From Candidatus Melainabacteria bacterium (GTDB lineage: Bacteria > Cyanobacteriota > Vampirovibrionia > 2-02-FULL-35-15), in contig JACQBQ010000018.1 in assembly GCA_016201905.1 (NCBI GenBank), positions 79,971 to 143,970 of the forward strand: a DNA stretch of 64,000 bases. Reading direction: 5' to 3'. Of the stretch, positions 43,415 through 52,882 are shown one piece after another; the stretch's first letter is position 1; every line of letters starts with the position of its first letter. A program made the translations under genes and the position numbers. The notes beneath the pieces are model-generated. The model worked only from the letters and a program-made list of their open reading frames with translations, made no database searches and had not been told where the DNA came from.

Positions 43415-43789
43415 TTTACTTAACTCCTTGTATTTGTATGTTTGCCGAATTAATTCGTTATTTCGAGCTTTTACATTCTATCTGAAAAATTATAGCTTGA
43501 AAAGGTATTTTGTTTTAATTATATGTTGGCTTATAAATAGATAAGAGGCTTTTTATGGAAAGCCTCTACCTAAGAAATGTTTCCTAGACTAAAAATTGGA
43601 GGTTAATGCTTAGCTTGACGATTTAGTATGATTTAGATATACAAAAAGATAAAAATTGCCTAAATGTTGTTTAAACGTGTTTATAAATGTGAATTTTGAT
43701 GCATATTTAAAATAGGGATGGCTCCTGAAATATGGTTTTCCGTCATAATATTATGTTAAAATTACCACTTCGATAAAATCCTCATAACT
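43415..43789. promoter_or_regulatory. Divergent promoter region between tuf and the Omp85 gene
   Basis: 375 bp without a gene. On the minus strand toward tuf there is a TATAAT at 43489-43494 and a perfect 12-bp palindrome CGAATTAATTCG at 43446-43457. A 9-bp hairpin, AGAGGCTTT (43544-43552) with AAAGCCTCT (43559-43567), lies further upstream, without a T-run. No open frame or RNA gene is seen. Promoter calls are by eye. Confidence 0.4.
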
Positions 43790-45874
43790 ATGAGGAAAGA
43801 TTTGTTTGTGAATAAACTGAGTAATAAAAACTTGTTGAAATTGCGTAAAGGATTAAGTCTTGTATTAAGTACATTGCTCTTTACAAATTGCTTTTTGTGC
43901 TTATTACCTTCATATGCTCAATCTGGATTTTCAAATATTGGCTCTTTTTTCCAGAGAGAAGAGCGTCTAGATAATAGTACGAAAATTGATTTTGATAAAG
44001 CACTTACAATAAAACAAGTGTTGATTGAAGGAAACAGACTTGTACCTGAAGAACATATTTTAAATGCCATTGATTCCAAAGCAGGTACACAATTTAATAA
44101 AGACAAAGTCTTAAGCGATTTAGAAGCAATTGACAGGCTTGGTTACTTTGTTCGGGATAGTATACAAGCCAGTCCTGAACAGACCAGCAATGGTATTTTA
44201 TTAAAAATTAGAATTGAAGAAAATAATCCAATAACAAGAGTTCAAATACTTGGGAATGAAGTTATTCCTACAGATGAGATTTTGTTGTTTGTTCAGGATT
44301 TAATTGGTAAGCCAGAAAGCCTAACAAAAATATCTAAAGTTCTGGATCAAATAGAAAAAAAATATCAAGAGAGTGGTTATGTCTTAGCCAGGGTGACTGA
44401 TATTGGACTTGATCCTGATGGAACATTGACGGTTAAATTAGATGAAGGGCTAATTGATAAAGTTGTTATTAAAGGAAATACAAAAACAAAAGAAAAATAT
44501 ATTAGAAGGTTTACTCCAAATCTTGTTTCTGGCGAACCATACAATGAACTTTTGTTGGTTCAGGATTTTAGAGCGCTACAGGGGACAGGGCTTTTTGAAG
44601 ATATACATCGTACATTAACGCCTTCGGGAGAAAATCCTGGTAAGTATGATTTAAATATTGAAATTGCTGAAAAAAGAAATACTTCTTTTGGCTTTGGTGG
44701 TGGTGTAAACACTTTAAATGGTGTCTTTGCAAATCTTGGATTTAATAATAGCAATCTTTTTGGAGAAGCTAAACGGTTTTCATTTAATACACAGTTTGGT
44801 ACTGGTATTCTTGCCAATAGTTTGGTTACGCAGAAGTTTTTATCGAATAGAAAAACCATGCAAGTTGAAGCCAGGTATTCCGATCCAAATTTTTTAGATA
44901 CAAAAAATTCAGTCTCGTTTTTTACACATGGCTATACATTTAATAGTTATCTAGTAGATTTAGCGCAGGAAAAAAATCTTGGGCTTGGATTTACATTGAT
45001 GAGACCATTAGGAAAAAATGTATCGGGTGGTTTTGATTTAATTGGTGAAAGTGTTCAAATGAAAGATTATGGTTCTAAAGCCACTGATTTTTTAACTGAT
45101 CAATTGGTAAAAATAGATGGTGGTAAATATTTAGGAAATATAACTGAAAAGAATGCATTTCAACCAGGGCAATTGTTTGGCAGTCATGAAGATGCCATAA
45201 AAAAACAAGCAGCAAGTGAGCTTGCACAAAAACTGAGGCATGAACAGCTTAAAGCTGGTAATTTTATTCAGTTTAATCCTACAATTGCTTTTGATACCCG
45301 TGATACCCCAATAAATCCCAGAAATGGATGGAACAATAAAATAAATTTTGGTCAGGCAATAGGCATTGGAAATAACAGCTTTTCAAAGCTTGGAATTGAT
45401 TTAAGACGCTATATTCCGATTGGAGAAAAAACAACTCTTGCATTTAATTTGCAAGGTGCATCAAGTTTATTTGGAAATATTCCAATGTACAGCCAGTTTA
45501 AAGCAGGTGGATATTATGGTGTTCGTGGTTATAGGCCGTTTTCTGATCTTGGAATTGGTTCAAGAACCCTGCTTGCAAGTGCTGAAATTCGAACGCCTCT
45601 TTTAGATACGATTCCTGGAATTCAAAATACACCGATTGGCAAAGATTTAAGGCTGGTATTATTTGGAGATCTTGGATATGTTGGTGGCAATGATACAATT
45701 AACCGCTTATTTAACAGATTAACTACTGCAGCATCTGCTGGTATTGGAATTAGAGCAAATATCCCTATGCTGGGTGCAATTAGAGTTGATTACGGTCTGC
45801 CATTTATTAAGCCATTATGGAATAGTAAAAACATTTTCGGCAGATTTAATTTTGGACTAGGAGACAGGTTTTAG
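43790..45874 (+). CDS. Outer-membrane assembly protein, BamA/Omp85 family
   Basis: Inserts beta-barrel proteins into the outer membrane. A signal peptide (LSLVLSTLLFTNCFLCLLPS, cut after YAQ) is followed by about three POTRA domains starting near residue 68 (IKQVLIEGNRLVPEEHILNA), 145 (ITRVQILGNEVIPTDEILLF) and 222 (IDKVVIKGNTKTKEKYIRRF). The rest is a beta-barrel ending in F, with the lid-loop motif YYGVRGYRPFSDLGIGSRTL that identifies Omp85. 694 residues with three POTRA domains resembles cyanobacterial Omp85. skp-like and lpxD genes follow, as in many Gram-negative bacteria. Confidence 0.93.
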   Translation: MRKDLFVNKLSNKNLLKLRKGLSLVLSTLLFTNCFLCLLPSYAQSGFSNIGSFFQREERLDNSTKIDFDKALTIKQVLIEGNRLVPEEHILNAIDSKAGTQFNKDKVLSDLEAIDRLGYFVRDSIQASPEQTSNGILLKIRIEENNPITRVQILGNEVIPTDEILLFVQDLIGKPESLTKISKVLDQIEKKYQESGYVLARVTDIGLDPDGTLTVKLDEGLIDKVVIKGNTKTKEKYIRRFTPNLVSGEPYNELLLVQDFRALQGTGLFEDIHRTLTPSGENPGKYDLNIEIAEKRNTSFGFGGGVNTLNGVFANLGFNNSNLFGEAKRFSFNTQFGTGILANSLVTQKFLSNRKTMQVEARYSDPNFLDTKNSVSFFTHGYTFNSYLVDLAQEKNLGLGFTLMRPLGKNVSGGFDLIGESVQMKDYGSKATDFLTDQLVKIDGGKYLGNITEKNAFQPGQLFGSHEDAIKKQAASELAQKLRHEQLKAGNFIQFNPTIAFDTRDTPINPRNGWNNKINFGQAIGIGNNSFSKLGIDLRRYIPIGEKTTLAFNLQGASSLFGNIPMYSQFKAGGYYGVRGYRPFSDLGIGSRTLLASAEIRTPLLDTIPGIQNTPIGKDLRLVLFGDLGYVGGNDTINRLFNRLTTAASAGIGIRANIPMLGAIRVDYGLPFIKPLWNSKNIFGRFNFGLGDRF

Positions 45875-45912
45875 GTAATATATAGAAGAAGATATATCAA
45901 GGAGATATTAAA

Positions 45913-46416
45913 ATGCAAAGAATTATCATAGTTTTAATTTTGTTAGTTTTTAGTTTTTGGCCTGCTCTTGCTCAGAATGCTTCAAAAATTGGAGTTGTTG
46001 ATGGAGAGAAAGTTTTTGATTTGTATCCTGGTGTTGAACAAGCCCAGAAAAAAATCTCAGATGCTCAAGATGACTTAAGAAATGCTATTACAGAATCTGA
46101 GAATGTTTACACTGAATTTGAAAAGCAAAAAAAATCAGAAGCTGAAAAGCTTACAAAGAAAAAAGAATTGCAAGCAAAAATAGATGCAAAAGCTCAAGAA
46201 ACAAAAAAGCTTATTGAATCGATTTCACTTAAGATTGAAGATGATATTGTACAAGCCATAAAGAAAGTTGCTGGTGAAAAAGGATTGGAAATCGTTTTTG
46301 ACAAAAGAGCAGTTTTGAATGGTGGTACGGATGTCACTGATGCTGTAAGTGAACAATTAAAGAAAAGAATTCCACTTGCAAATGAAAATAATTTAAAAGA
46401 GAAGAAAACTAACTAG
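45913..46416 (+). CDS. OmpH/Skp-family periplasmic chaperone
   Basis: Holds unfolded outer-membrane proteins on the way to the Omp85 machinery. A signal peptide (IIIVLILLVFSFWPALA) precedes KIGVVDGEKVFDLYPGVEQA, the usual start of the family, then a long coiled coil rich in Lys/Glu (about residues 45-110) and the C-terminal DIVQAIKKVAGEKGLEIVFD with RAVLNGGTDVTDAV. 167 residues, the family length. GGAG lies 9 bp before the ATG. Between the Omp85 gene and lpxD. Confidence 0.92.
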   Translation: MQRIIIVLILLVFSFWPALAQNASKIGVVDGEKVFDLYPGVEQAQKKISDAQDDLRNAITESENVYTEFEKQKKSEAEKLTKKKELQAKIDAKAQETKKLIESISLKIEDDIVQAIKKVAGEKGLEIVFDKRAVLNGGTDVTDAVSEQLKKRIPLANENNLKEKKTN

Positions 46417-46435
46417 TTTAAGTTAAGAAGAAAAG

Positions 46436-47581
46436 ATGCCTAGTGTTTCCCCAAAAACCTTAGAAGAGATAGCAAGTGCTATTGATGGAGAGGTCTTTCA
46501 GAGACAGGATCAAAAAAACAAAAGTTTGGTCATTGATAGTCTTGCAGTTTCTCCAGAGCATTCGACTGTAAATGATCTGGTTATTGTTTTTGATCAAAAG
46601 TATTTTAAAAATCTCACTAAGATTAAGGCAAAAAGCATGATATTACCTTCTGAAATGAAGGATAAGATTTCTTTAAATGTCCCGGTGATTTTAGTGAAAA
46701 GGCCCCGTATCGTTTTAAAAAAATTGCTGGAGTTTTTTAGTAAGCCCAAGTATTTACCAGGAGCAGGTATTCATAAATCATGCATTATTGACCCCTCAAG
46801 CTCAATTTCCAAGACCTCTTCAATAGGTGCAAATGTTTTTATTGGTCCAAAGAGCACTATTGGAGAAAAGACAGCTATATGTCCAAATGTTTATATTGGC
46901 TCCAATGTTGTAATTGGTGAAAACTGTTTGATATATCCTAACTGTACGATTCTCGATAATACAAGAATCGGAAACAATGTGATCTTGCATTCAGGTGTTG
47001 TAGCTGGTGCAGATGGTTACAGCTATGTAACTGAAGAAGAAAGCAATTTAGAAAAAGCAAAAAAAGGAGACTTTAATTTTAATCTGGGAAGGCAAGTACA
47101 GCATAAAATACCATCTATTGGAAATGTGATTATTGAAGATGATGTTGAAGTTGGTGCAAATACTTGTATTGATTCAGGTACGATTGGTCCGACTGTAATT
47201 GGTTCTGGTACTAAAATTGATAATTTGGTTCAGGTGGCACATAATTGTAAAATTGGGAAAGATTGTTTAATAGTTGGTCAGGTTGGTTTTGCAGGCAGTG
47301 TGAATTTGGGAGATCGTGTTGTAGTAGGCGGGCAGACAGGCTTTGCAGATAATATAGACATAGGCAGTGATGCAATTTTTGTTGCAAGGTCAGGTGTTCA
47401 TGGAAACATACCACCTAATAGTGTTTATATAGGAATGCCAGCTGTTCCATACCGAGATTTCATTCAAAGTGAAAGAACAATAAAACGCTTGCCAAGAAGA
47501 TATGAAAAATTAGAAGAGCAGGTAAAAGTTTTAGAGAGTAAAATAAAAGAGTTGGAAGAAAAGCTGAGTGTAAAGATTTAA
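46436..47581 (+). CDS. lpxD: UDP-3-O-acylglucosamine N-acyltransferase LpxD
   Basis: Third step of lipid A synthesis. The N-terminal uridine-binding domain runs to about residue 110; the left-handed beta-helix of hexapeptide repeats follows ([56 protein letters not shown]), with the catalytic histidine in VAHN. A coiled-coil C-terminal helix ([20 protein letters not shown]) ends it. 381 residues against about 340 usually; the difference lies partly in an insertion near residue 200. It proves that lipopolysaccharide is made. Confidence 0.95.
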   Translation: MPSVSPKTLEEIASAIDGEVFQRQDQKNKSLVIDSLAVSPEHSTVNDLVIVFDQKYFKNLTKIKAKSMILPSEMKDKISLNVPVILVKRPRIVLKKLLEFFSKPKYLPGAGIHKSCIIDPSSSISKTSSIGANVFIGPKSTIGEKTAICPNVYIGSNVVIGENCLIYPNCTILDNTRIGNNVILHSGVVAGADGYSYVTEEESNLEKAKKGDFNFNLGRQVQHKIPSIGNVIIEDDVEVGANTCIDSGTIGPTVIGSGTKIDNLVQVAHNCKIGKDCLIVGQVGFAGSVNLGDRVVVGGQTGFADNIDIGSDAIFVARSGVHGNIPPNSVYIGMPAVPYRDFIQSERTIKRLPRRYEKLEEQVKVLESKIKELEEKLSVKI

Positions 47582-47590
47582 AACTTAATA

Positions 47591-47671
47591 TGTCATTCCC
47601 ACGAAAGTAGGAATCTATTAACATGTTACGTTAGTTTGTAATTTGGATTCCCAATCAAGTTGGGAATGACA
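47591..47671. repeat. Dispersed palindromic element, TGTCATTCCCA family
   Basis: An 81-bp unit with outer inverted repeats TGTCATTCCCA (47591-47601) and TGGGAATGACA (47661-47671) and internal matching GGAATCTA/GATTCCC. It shares the TGTCATT...AATGACA ends with the other element family in this window but differs inside. It lies between lpxD and wecB and contains no coding sequence. Confidence 0.85.
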
Positions 47672-47720
47672 AAACTTGTTTTTTGTATACTCAATAATTG
47701 GAGGTGATAAACTTCTAACC

Positions 47721-48839
47721 ATGAAAAAGATTGCAATTATTATAGGTACAAGGCCAGAAGTTATAAAGCTTGCACCAGTATACTTAGAGCTAAAAAAATC
47801 AAAAAAACTAAAACCGATTTTAATAAACACAGGTCAGCATAAAGAAATGGTTGACCAGATGTTTAAGTGGTTTGGCATTAAAGAAAATTACAATTTAAAA
47901 TTAATGGAAACAAATCAAACCTTGCAAAACCTTACGGCAAAGGCTATAGGGTCTATTACTGATTTACTTAAACAAATAAAACCTGACTTTGTAATGGTAG
48001 AAGGTGATACAGTAACTGTTATGGCAGCAAGTCTGGCTGCATTTTATTTGAAGATTCCTGTGGCTCATGTGGAAGCTGGATTAAGGACAGGTGATATTTA
48101 CAACCCGTTTCCTGAAGAGATGGCAAGGAGGGTGGTTTCACGTCTTGCAAGTATTCATTTTGCACCGACTAAAAAAGCAGTTTTAAATTTAAAAAAAGAA
48201 AATATTAAAAACAATGTTTATTTGACTGGAAATACTGTCATTGATGCACTTTTGTATACGACAAAACATATTTCAGGAAGTAAGAAGAAGCTTGTTCCTC
48301 CAATGATTGTTAGGAGCCTCGATTTTAAGAAGCATAGAGTGATTTTAGTAACGATACACAGGCGTGAAAACTTTGGTAAGGCTCACAGAGAGATTGCAAG
48401 AACACTAATTAAAATATTAAATAATTTTCCGGATACAGTGGTTTTATTACCGCTTCACATGAATCCAAATGTGAGAAATGTAATTAAACCAGTTTTAAAA
48501 AACCATAAGCGTGTATTTTTAATAGAGCCTCCTGGGTATGTGCCTTTTGTGTATGCTATGAAAAATAGTTACTTGATTCTGACTGATTCTGGCGGTGTTC
48601 AGGAAGAGGGACCTACGCTTGGAAAACCAGTACTTGTGCTGCGTACCACGACAGAACGACCTGAAGGTATAAAAGCTGGTTGTGCAAAGCTAGTAGGAAT
48701 AGATCCAAAAAATATTTTCAAAGAAACAGCTAAATTATTAACTGATAAAAAAGCATATAAAAAAATGTCAAAAGTAAAAAGTCCATATGGAGATGGGAAG
48801 GCTAGTAAAAGGATTGTCAAAATTTTAGAAGGGCTTTAG
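47721..48839 (+). CDS. wecB: UDP-N-acetylglucosamine 2-epimerase (non-hydrolysing)
   Basis: Makes UDP-ManNAc for surface polysaccharides. Starts KKIAIIIGTRPEVIKLAPVY; other motifs are TGQHKEMVDQMFKWF, HVEAGLRTGDIYNPFPEEMA, HRRENFG and LTDSGGVQEEGPTLGKPVLV. About 372 residues, the usual length. I use the ATG at 47721; GGAGGTGA lies 16 nt upstream, rather far. It overlaps the end of the converging solute-binding gene by 4 bp. Confidence 0.94.
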   Translation: MKKIAIIIGTRPEVIKLAPVYLELKKSKKLKPILINTGQHKEMVDQMFKWFGIKENYNLKLMETNQTLQNLTAKAIGSITDLLKQIKPDFVMVEGDTVTVMAASLAAFYLKIPVAHVEAGLRTGDIYNPFPEEMARRVVSRLASIHFAPTKKAVLNLKKENIKNNVYLTGNTVIDALLYTTKHISGSKKKLVPPMIVRSLDFKKHRVILVTIHRRENFGKAHREIARTLIKILNNFPDTVVLLPLHMNPNVRNVIKPVLKNHKRVFLIEPPGYVPFVYAMKNSYLILTDSGGVQEEGPTLGKPVLVLRTTTERPEGIKAGCAKLVGIDPKNIFKETAKLLTDKKAYKKMSKVKSPYGDGKASKRIVKILEGL

Positions 48840-50185
48840 GGATAGCCCCTTCTAAATTTGTTATATTTCTCCTGCCTCTCCAACTCTCTCTCCATCTTTT
48901 CCTGAACTTCATCAAGCGCATCTTTTGGATCTTTTTCAAGTTTCATTACAGATTCAAATGCTCTTTTTAATTCTCTTCTATAGAGTTCATAAAAAGTAGC
49001 CTGTGGAAAAAACATTGCATCTTTTGATTTCGCCAGGTCTATGAAAACTTTTATAAAAGGATGTGGGTGTTTTTTTATAAAATCATCCCTGTCTGAATAA
49101 ATAAGCGGTGAAAACTTTCCCTGTAGAGTACAAAGCTCTTCTATATTTTCTGGTTTAAGAAGCCATTTTATAAACTCAAATGCTTCATGTGGATGCTTGG
49201 CTCCTTTTGGTATTAAAATACAGTCACAATCGACTATGGTGGTTAATCTGCCATCGCTTGCAGGCATTGGCGCAACACCCCATTTTATATCAGGTGCAAA
49301 GTTTTTAATAAAGTTTCCTTCCCAGACCCCGTTGGTTTCAATAGCTATTTTTCCGCTATAAAAAGGATTGTTTAATCCCTGATAATTTCCACAACCTTCC
49401 TGAAAAGTTTGAATATTTCTTGCTCCTAGTTTTTTGGCAAAACTTTGAGCCCATCTCCATGCCTCAATATTCTTTGGGTTATTTGCTGTAATTCTTCCTC
49501 CTTCAGTGTCTCCCCAGTTCCCACCAAATAATAAAGCATAAAAACCAAATGACCAGGAAGGCCAGCTTGGAAGAAAACCAATCTGAGTTATTTTTCCGTC
49601 TTTATTTTTTTTTGTAATTTTTTCTGAATAGATCTCTATATCTTTTAATGTTTTTGGTGGTTTTTCTGGATCAAGACCAGCTTCTTTGAAAAGATTTTTA
49701 TTCCAGTAAAGTGCTGTTGCTGTAGGTGTGGTGGGCAAAGCCCAGGTATGACCGTATAGATTTAACATTTTCCAATAAGCACTTATGAACAACTTTTCAC
49801 TGATCATGCTTTCAATGCAATAGTCATCTAGCGGTATTAGTGCTTCTCTTGAAGCCAGCTCGGGTACCCAGGCTGCAATTGAACTTATTACATCAGGAGG
49901 TATTCCTCCAATAATTGAAAGCAATGTTTTTTTTCTGGGCTCTGAAATCGTAAGCATTCTAACTTTAATATCAGAATGTGTTCTATTAAATTTATCTACG
50001 AGTTTTTCAATGGCTTTGCCTTCAAAGCCAGTCCAATACTGCCAGTAAGTAATTTCAATTACGTCTTTTTTGTCATTGCGAGCCAAAGGCGAGGCAATCC
50101 CAATCGGGATTGCTTCGTCGCTAACGCTCCTCGCAATGACAATTATTGCTAAAATTATTGTCAATAAAACCAAAAATCTTTTCAT
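48836..50185 (-). CDS. Extracellular solute-binding protein (sugar ABC transporter type) with a repeat-encoded segment
   Basis: Family 1 solute-binding protein of sugar importers: ITYWQYWTGFEGKAIEKLVDKF is the N-terminal signature, with PTATALYWNKNLFKEAGLDP and HPHEAFEFIKWLLKPENIEEL further on. 449 residues. The hydrophobic start (MKRFLVLLTIILAII) is a signal peptide, but residues 16-38 (VIARSVSDEA ... SPLARND) are encoded by a dispersed palindromic element inserted before the mature protein. No lipobox cysteine is seen. Permease genes are absent from the neighbourhood; comM is encoded just upstream on the same strand. Confidence 0.9.
   Translation of the reverse strand: MKRFLVLLTIILAIIVIARSVSDEAIPIGIASPLARNDKKDVIEITYWQYWTGFEGKAIEKLVDKFNRTHSDIKVRMLTISEPRKKTLLSIIGGIPPDVISSIAAWVPELASREALIPLDDYCIESMISEKLFISAYWKMLNLYGHTWALPTTPTATALYWNKNLFKEAGLDPEKPPKTLKDIEIYSEKITKKNKDGKITQIGFLPSWPSWSFGFYALLFGGNWGDTEGGRITANNPKNIEAWRWAQSFAKKLGARNIQTFQEGCGNYQGLNNPFYSGKIAIETNGVWEGNFIKNFAPDIKWGVAPMPASDGRLTTIVDCDCILIPKGAKHPHEAFEFIKWLLKPENIEELCTLQGKFSPLIYSDRDDFIKKHPHPFIKVFIDLAKSKDAMFFPQATFYELYRRELKRAFESVMKLEKDPKDALDEVQEKMERELERQEKYNKFRRGYP
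50071..50141. repeat. Dispersed palindromic element, TGTCATTGCGAGG family, copy 2, inside a gene
   Basis: 71 bp with ends TGTCATTGCGAG (50071-50082) and CTCGCAATGACA (50130-50141) and an inner GGCAATCCC / GGGATTGCTTC pairing. It sits wholly inside the coding sequence for the solute-binding protein, near its N-terminus, and keeps the frame open. Other copies are at 1888-1981 and 54567-54660. Confidence 0.9.
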
Positions 50186-50187
50186 TG

Positions 50188-51780
50188 CTAATTAAAACTA
50201 TTTAACCTAAATTGCAGAGCTTCTAATATATGCTCGTCCTTAATAATAGCTGAATTTTCTAAATCAGCAATTGTTCTTGATACCTTTAAAACTCTGTCAT
50301 AACTTCTGGCTGTTAAACAAAAGGTTTTAATTGCTTCTTTTAAAAGTTTTTCTGCACCTGATTGTAATTCACAAAAGTGTTTTATCTCTTTGCTTGATAA
50401 GTGTGAATTTGTATGTAGGATAGAAATATCCTTATATCTTCTTTTTTGAATTTCGCTTGATTTTAAAACCTTTTCTTTTATTGCTTTTGAGCTGTGGCTT
50501 TCATCTGTTTTCTTGCTAGTTAACTCAGCTTCAGTAAGCCGTTTTACTTCTACCTGTAAGTCAATCCTGTCTAAAATTGGTCCTGAAATTCTCCCTTGAT
50601 ATTTTTTAATATTGTTTGAAGCACAAATGCATTTTTTGACTGAATCTCCAAAATACCCGCACGGACAGGGATTACATGCAGCTATTAAAATAAAATCACA
50701 AGGGAATGTACAGCTTTTTCTTGATCTTGAAATTGTAATTTCTTTTATTTCAAGTGCTTGCCTTAGACTATCTAAAACTTGTTTCTGAAACTCTGTAATC
50801 TCATCTAAAAATAAAACGCCTTTATGTGCCAGTGAAATTTCGCCTGGCTGTGGCGCGGAGCCCCCGCCAATTAATCCGGCTGTACTTGTGCTGTGGTGGG
50901 GAGAGCGAAAAGGTCTGTTTGCAATTAACTTTGTTTCTCTATTTAACTTCCCTGCTATTGAGTATATTTGAGTGACTTCTATTTTTTCTTCGTGGTTTAA
51001 TGAAGGCAGAATTGTACTTAGCCTTTGAGCCAGCATTGATTTTCCACTTCCAGGTGAACCTATCATTAAAATGTGATGCTGACCGCTTGCTGCTATTTCA
51101 AATGCCCTTTTTGCAAGCATTTGCCCTTTTACATCGCTAAAATCATTTTGATTGATGAGGTTTTTATTTTCAATTTTAGTGTTTGGACCTTTTGTTAGCG
51201 GTTTAATTTGATTTAAATTATTTATGACGTGAATTGCTTCACTTAAATCTGATACAGGATAAATTTTTATTCCTTCAATTAGCGATGCTTCTTCCTGATT
51301 TTCCTTTGGGATTATAATTCCTTTTGCATTTTTATTTTTTGCCAGAATTACAAAAGATAAAATCCCATTTACTTGCCTGACTTTACCTGACAAACCCAGC
51401 TCACCTGCAACATACATGTCTTCCAGATTATTTTTATTTAGTACTTCAATCCCGGATAGTATGCCAATGGCTATTGGCAAGTCATAAGTAGGTCCTGCTT
51501 TTTTTGTATCTGCTGGAGCAAGATTTACAACGATTTTTTTACTTGGGAATTCTAGTCCACTTGACTTTATTGCAGCTCTTACTCTTTCTCTGGACTCATT
51601 TATAGCAGTATCCGGAAGCCCGACCAGAATAAAATGTGGAAGTCCACCTGAAATATCTACTTCAATTTCAACAGGATAAGCACTTACTCCAATTAATCCA
51701 CATGAGTATATTTTTGCAAATGTGCTTTTTACATCTGTTTCAATAATTTCAATTTCTTCTTTTTTTTCTATAATCTTCAC
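50188..51780 (-). CDS. comM: YifB/ComM-type Mg-chelatase-like AAA+ ATPase
   Basis: A hexameric ATPase that promotes branch migration in natural transformation (ComM). The N-terminal Lon-protease-like fold (VEVDISGG-like: VEIEVDISGGLPHFILVGLP) is followed by the AAA+ domain with Walker A MIGSPGSGKSMLAQRL, Walker B VLFLDEITEF, and the zinc-like CNPCPCGYFGDSVKKCIC. 530 residues; about 20 residues precede the usual start. Two copies of a 17-bp palindrome lie upstream. Its presence with radA hints at DNA uptake. Confidence 0.92.
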   Translation of the reverse strand: MKIIEKKEEIEIIETDVKSTFAKIYSCGLIGVSAYPVEIEVDISGGLPHFILVGLPDTAINESRERVRAAIKSSGLEFPSKKIVVNLAPADTKKAGPTYDLPIAIGILSGIEVLNKNNLEDMYVAGELGLSGKVRQVNGILSFVILAKNKNAKGIIIPKENQEEASLIEGIKIYPVSDLSEAIHVINNLNQIKPLTKGPNTKIENKNLINQNDFSDVKGQMLAKRAFEIAASGQHHILMIGSPGSGKSMLAQRLSTILPSLNHEEKIEVTQIYSIAGKLNRETKLIANRPFRSPHHSTSTAGLIGGGSAPQPGEISLAHKGVLFLDEITEFQKQVLDSLRQALEIKEITISRSRKSCTFPCDFILIAACNPCPCGYFGDSVKKCICASNNIKKYQGRISGPILDRIDLQVEVKRLTEAELTSKKTDESHSSKAIKEKVLKSSEIQKRRYKDISILHTNSHLSSKEIKHFCELQSGAEKLLKEAIKTFCLTARSYDRVLKVSRTIADLENSAIIKDEHILEALQFRLNSFN

Positions 51781-51813
51781 AATGACATTTAATCAGATTA
51801 GAGATTAAATTCC

Positions 51814-51880
51814 TGTAACCAAAGGTTACATCTGTGTAATTATGAAAATAATTTAATCAATTGTGTAACCAAAGGTTACA
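51814..51880. promoter_or_regulatory. Pair of identical 17-bp palindromes (TGTAACC-AAA-GGTTACA)
   Basis: Two exact copies, at 51814-51830 and 51864-51880, start exactly 50 bp apart, about five helical turns. They lie in the 112-bp gap between the end of the cytidine deaminase gene and the start of comM, both transcribed leftward, so they are in the comM promoter region. This has the look of a two-site operator. No matching regulator is known to me; a further short TGTAAC half-site follows at about 51887. Confidence 0.65.
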
Positions 51881-51892
51881 TTTTTATGTAAC

Positions 51893-52774
51893 TTATAACT
51901 TAAATGCCCATGGCAATAGCTCTTCAATAGTCGTAACACCCATATTATCGATTATTATTTTTGTTTTTGGATCGCAGTAGTCTGAAATTAGCTGTAATGT
52001 ATCGCCTGGTGGGTATTTTATAAATGGAAAAGCAAAAGCAATTGCTTTAATTTTATTTTTTATGCTGTGTTTTGCAAAAAGGCTTCCAAAGGTTGCCTTA
52101 AGTGGTTCTACTGAACACCCGAAAGAATTACTGTCAACTGTGCATGCAGAAATATTGTCTCTTATATTTTCTACAAGAATGGAAACTCCATATTTTTCTT
52201 TTGAGTGTGGAGTATGAGCATTGTGTAATGCATTTCTGGCAAGATCTAAAACATCCATCTCTTCTATAGTCAGGTTTTTTAATTTGCTTGAATCAAGAAT
52301 AGGATGAGGCAGAAGTTCTTTTGGAGTAAATGTTCTTTCAATACTATCAACTAATATTATTCCTTTTGAATCAAGTTTCTGTAGGATAACTTCTCTGCAT
52401 GCACCACATGGGGTGAATTTATTTACCTCTAATTTTTCTAAGTTACCTTTTGATTTTTCATAAGCTTTTGGCAAACTGATTGCTAAAGCTATAAATTTCT
52501 TATAACCTGCAGATATACCGTTAAAAATTGCAACTCTTTCAGCACAAACAGCTAAATGTATTGTTGGTTCTGAATTAGTACCTGAAAATACCTTTAGCTT
52601 TTTATTTTGGTCAATACCAACAACAACAGCACCTACAGGAAACTGGCTGTATGGAGACCATGAATTATGAGATACCTCTTTAGCTAGATATTTTAAATTG
52701 TCAAAAGATAGATTTGAGCTTGTTAGGAGCTCTTCTATTTCTTTGTATGAGCTTATTATTTCACTTGATGCCAT
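51893..52774 (-). CDS. cdd: Cytidine deaminase, two-domain form
   Basis: Converts cytidine to uridine. The N-terminal domain has the zinc site with three cysteines: HLAVCAERVAIFN (Cys-x-Glu, the catalytic glutamate) and PCGACREVI. About 293 residues, twice the size of the short form, like the E. coli enzyme, in which the second half is inactive. Here too the second half (LDLARNALHNAHTPHSKEKY, CSVEPLKATFGSLFAKH) lacks the zinc ligands. It is unusual that the first half uses the Cys-type zinc ligand of the short tetrameric enzymes, not the His of the E. coli form. With upp it suggests pyrimidine salvage. Confidence 0.9.
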   Translation of the reverse strand: MASSEIISSYKEIEELLTSSNLSFDNLKYLAKEVSHNSWSPYSQFPVGAVVVGIDQNKKLKVFSGTNSEPTIHLAVCAERVAIFNGISAGYKKFIALAISLPKAYEKSKGNLEKLEVNKFTPCGACREVILQKLDSKGIILVDSIERTFTPKELLPHPILDSSKLKNLTIEEMDVLDLARNALHNAHTPHSKEKYGVSILVENIRDNISACTVDSNSFGCSVEPLKATFGSLFAKHSIKNKIKAIAFAFPFIKYPPGDTLQLISDYCDPKTKIIIDNMGVTTIEELLPWAFKL

Positions 52775-52882
52775 TGAGTAAAAGAGTACAAATCTGTTAA
52801 AATCCTTTTGTTATAAGCTAGCATAAATTAAAGAGTTATGGGATTGGGGAATTAGAAATATTTAGCGTACTTGCACTTAAGA

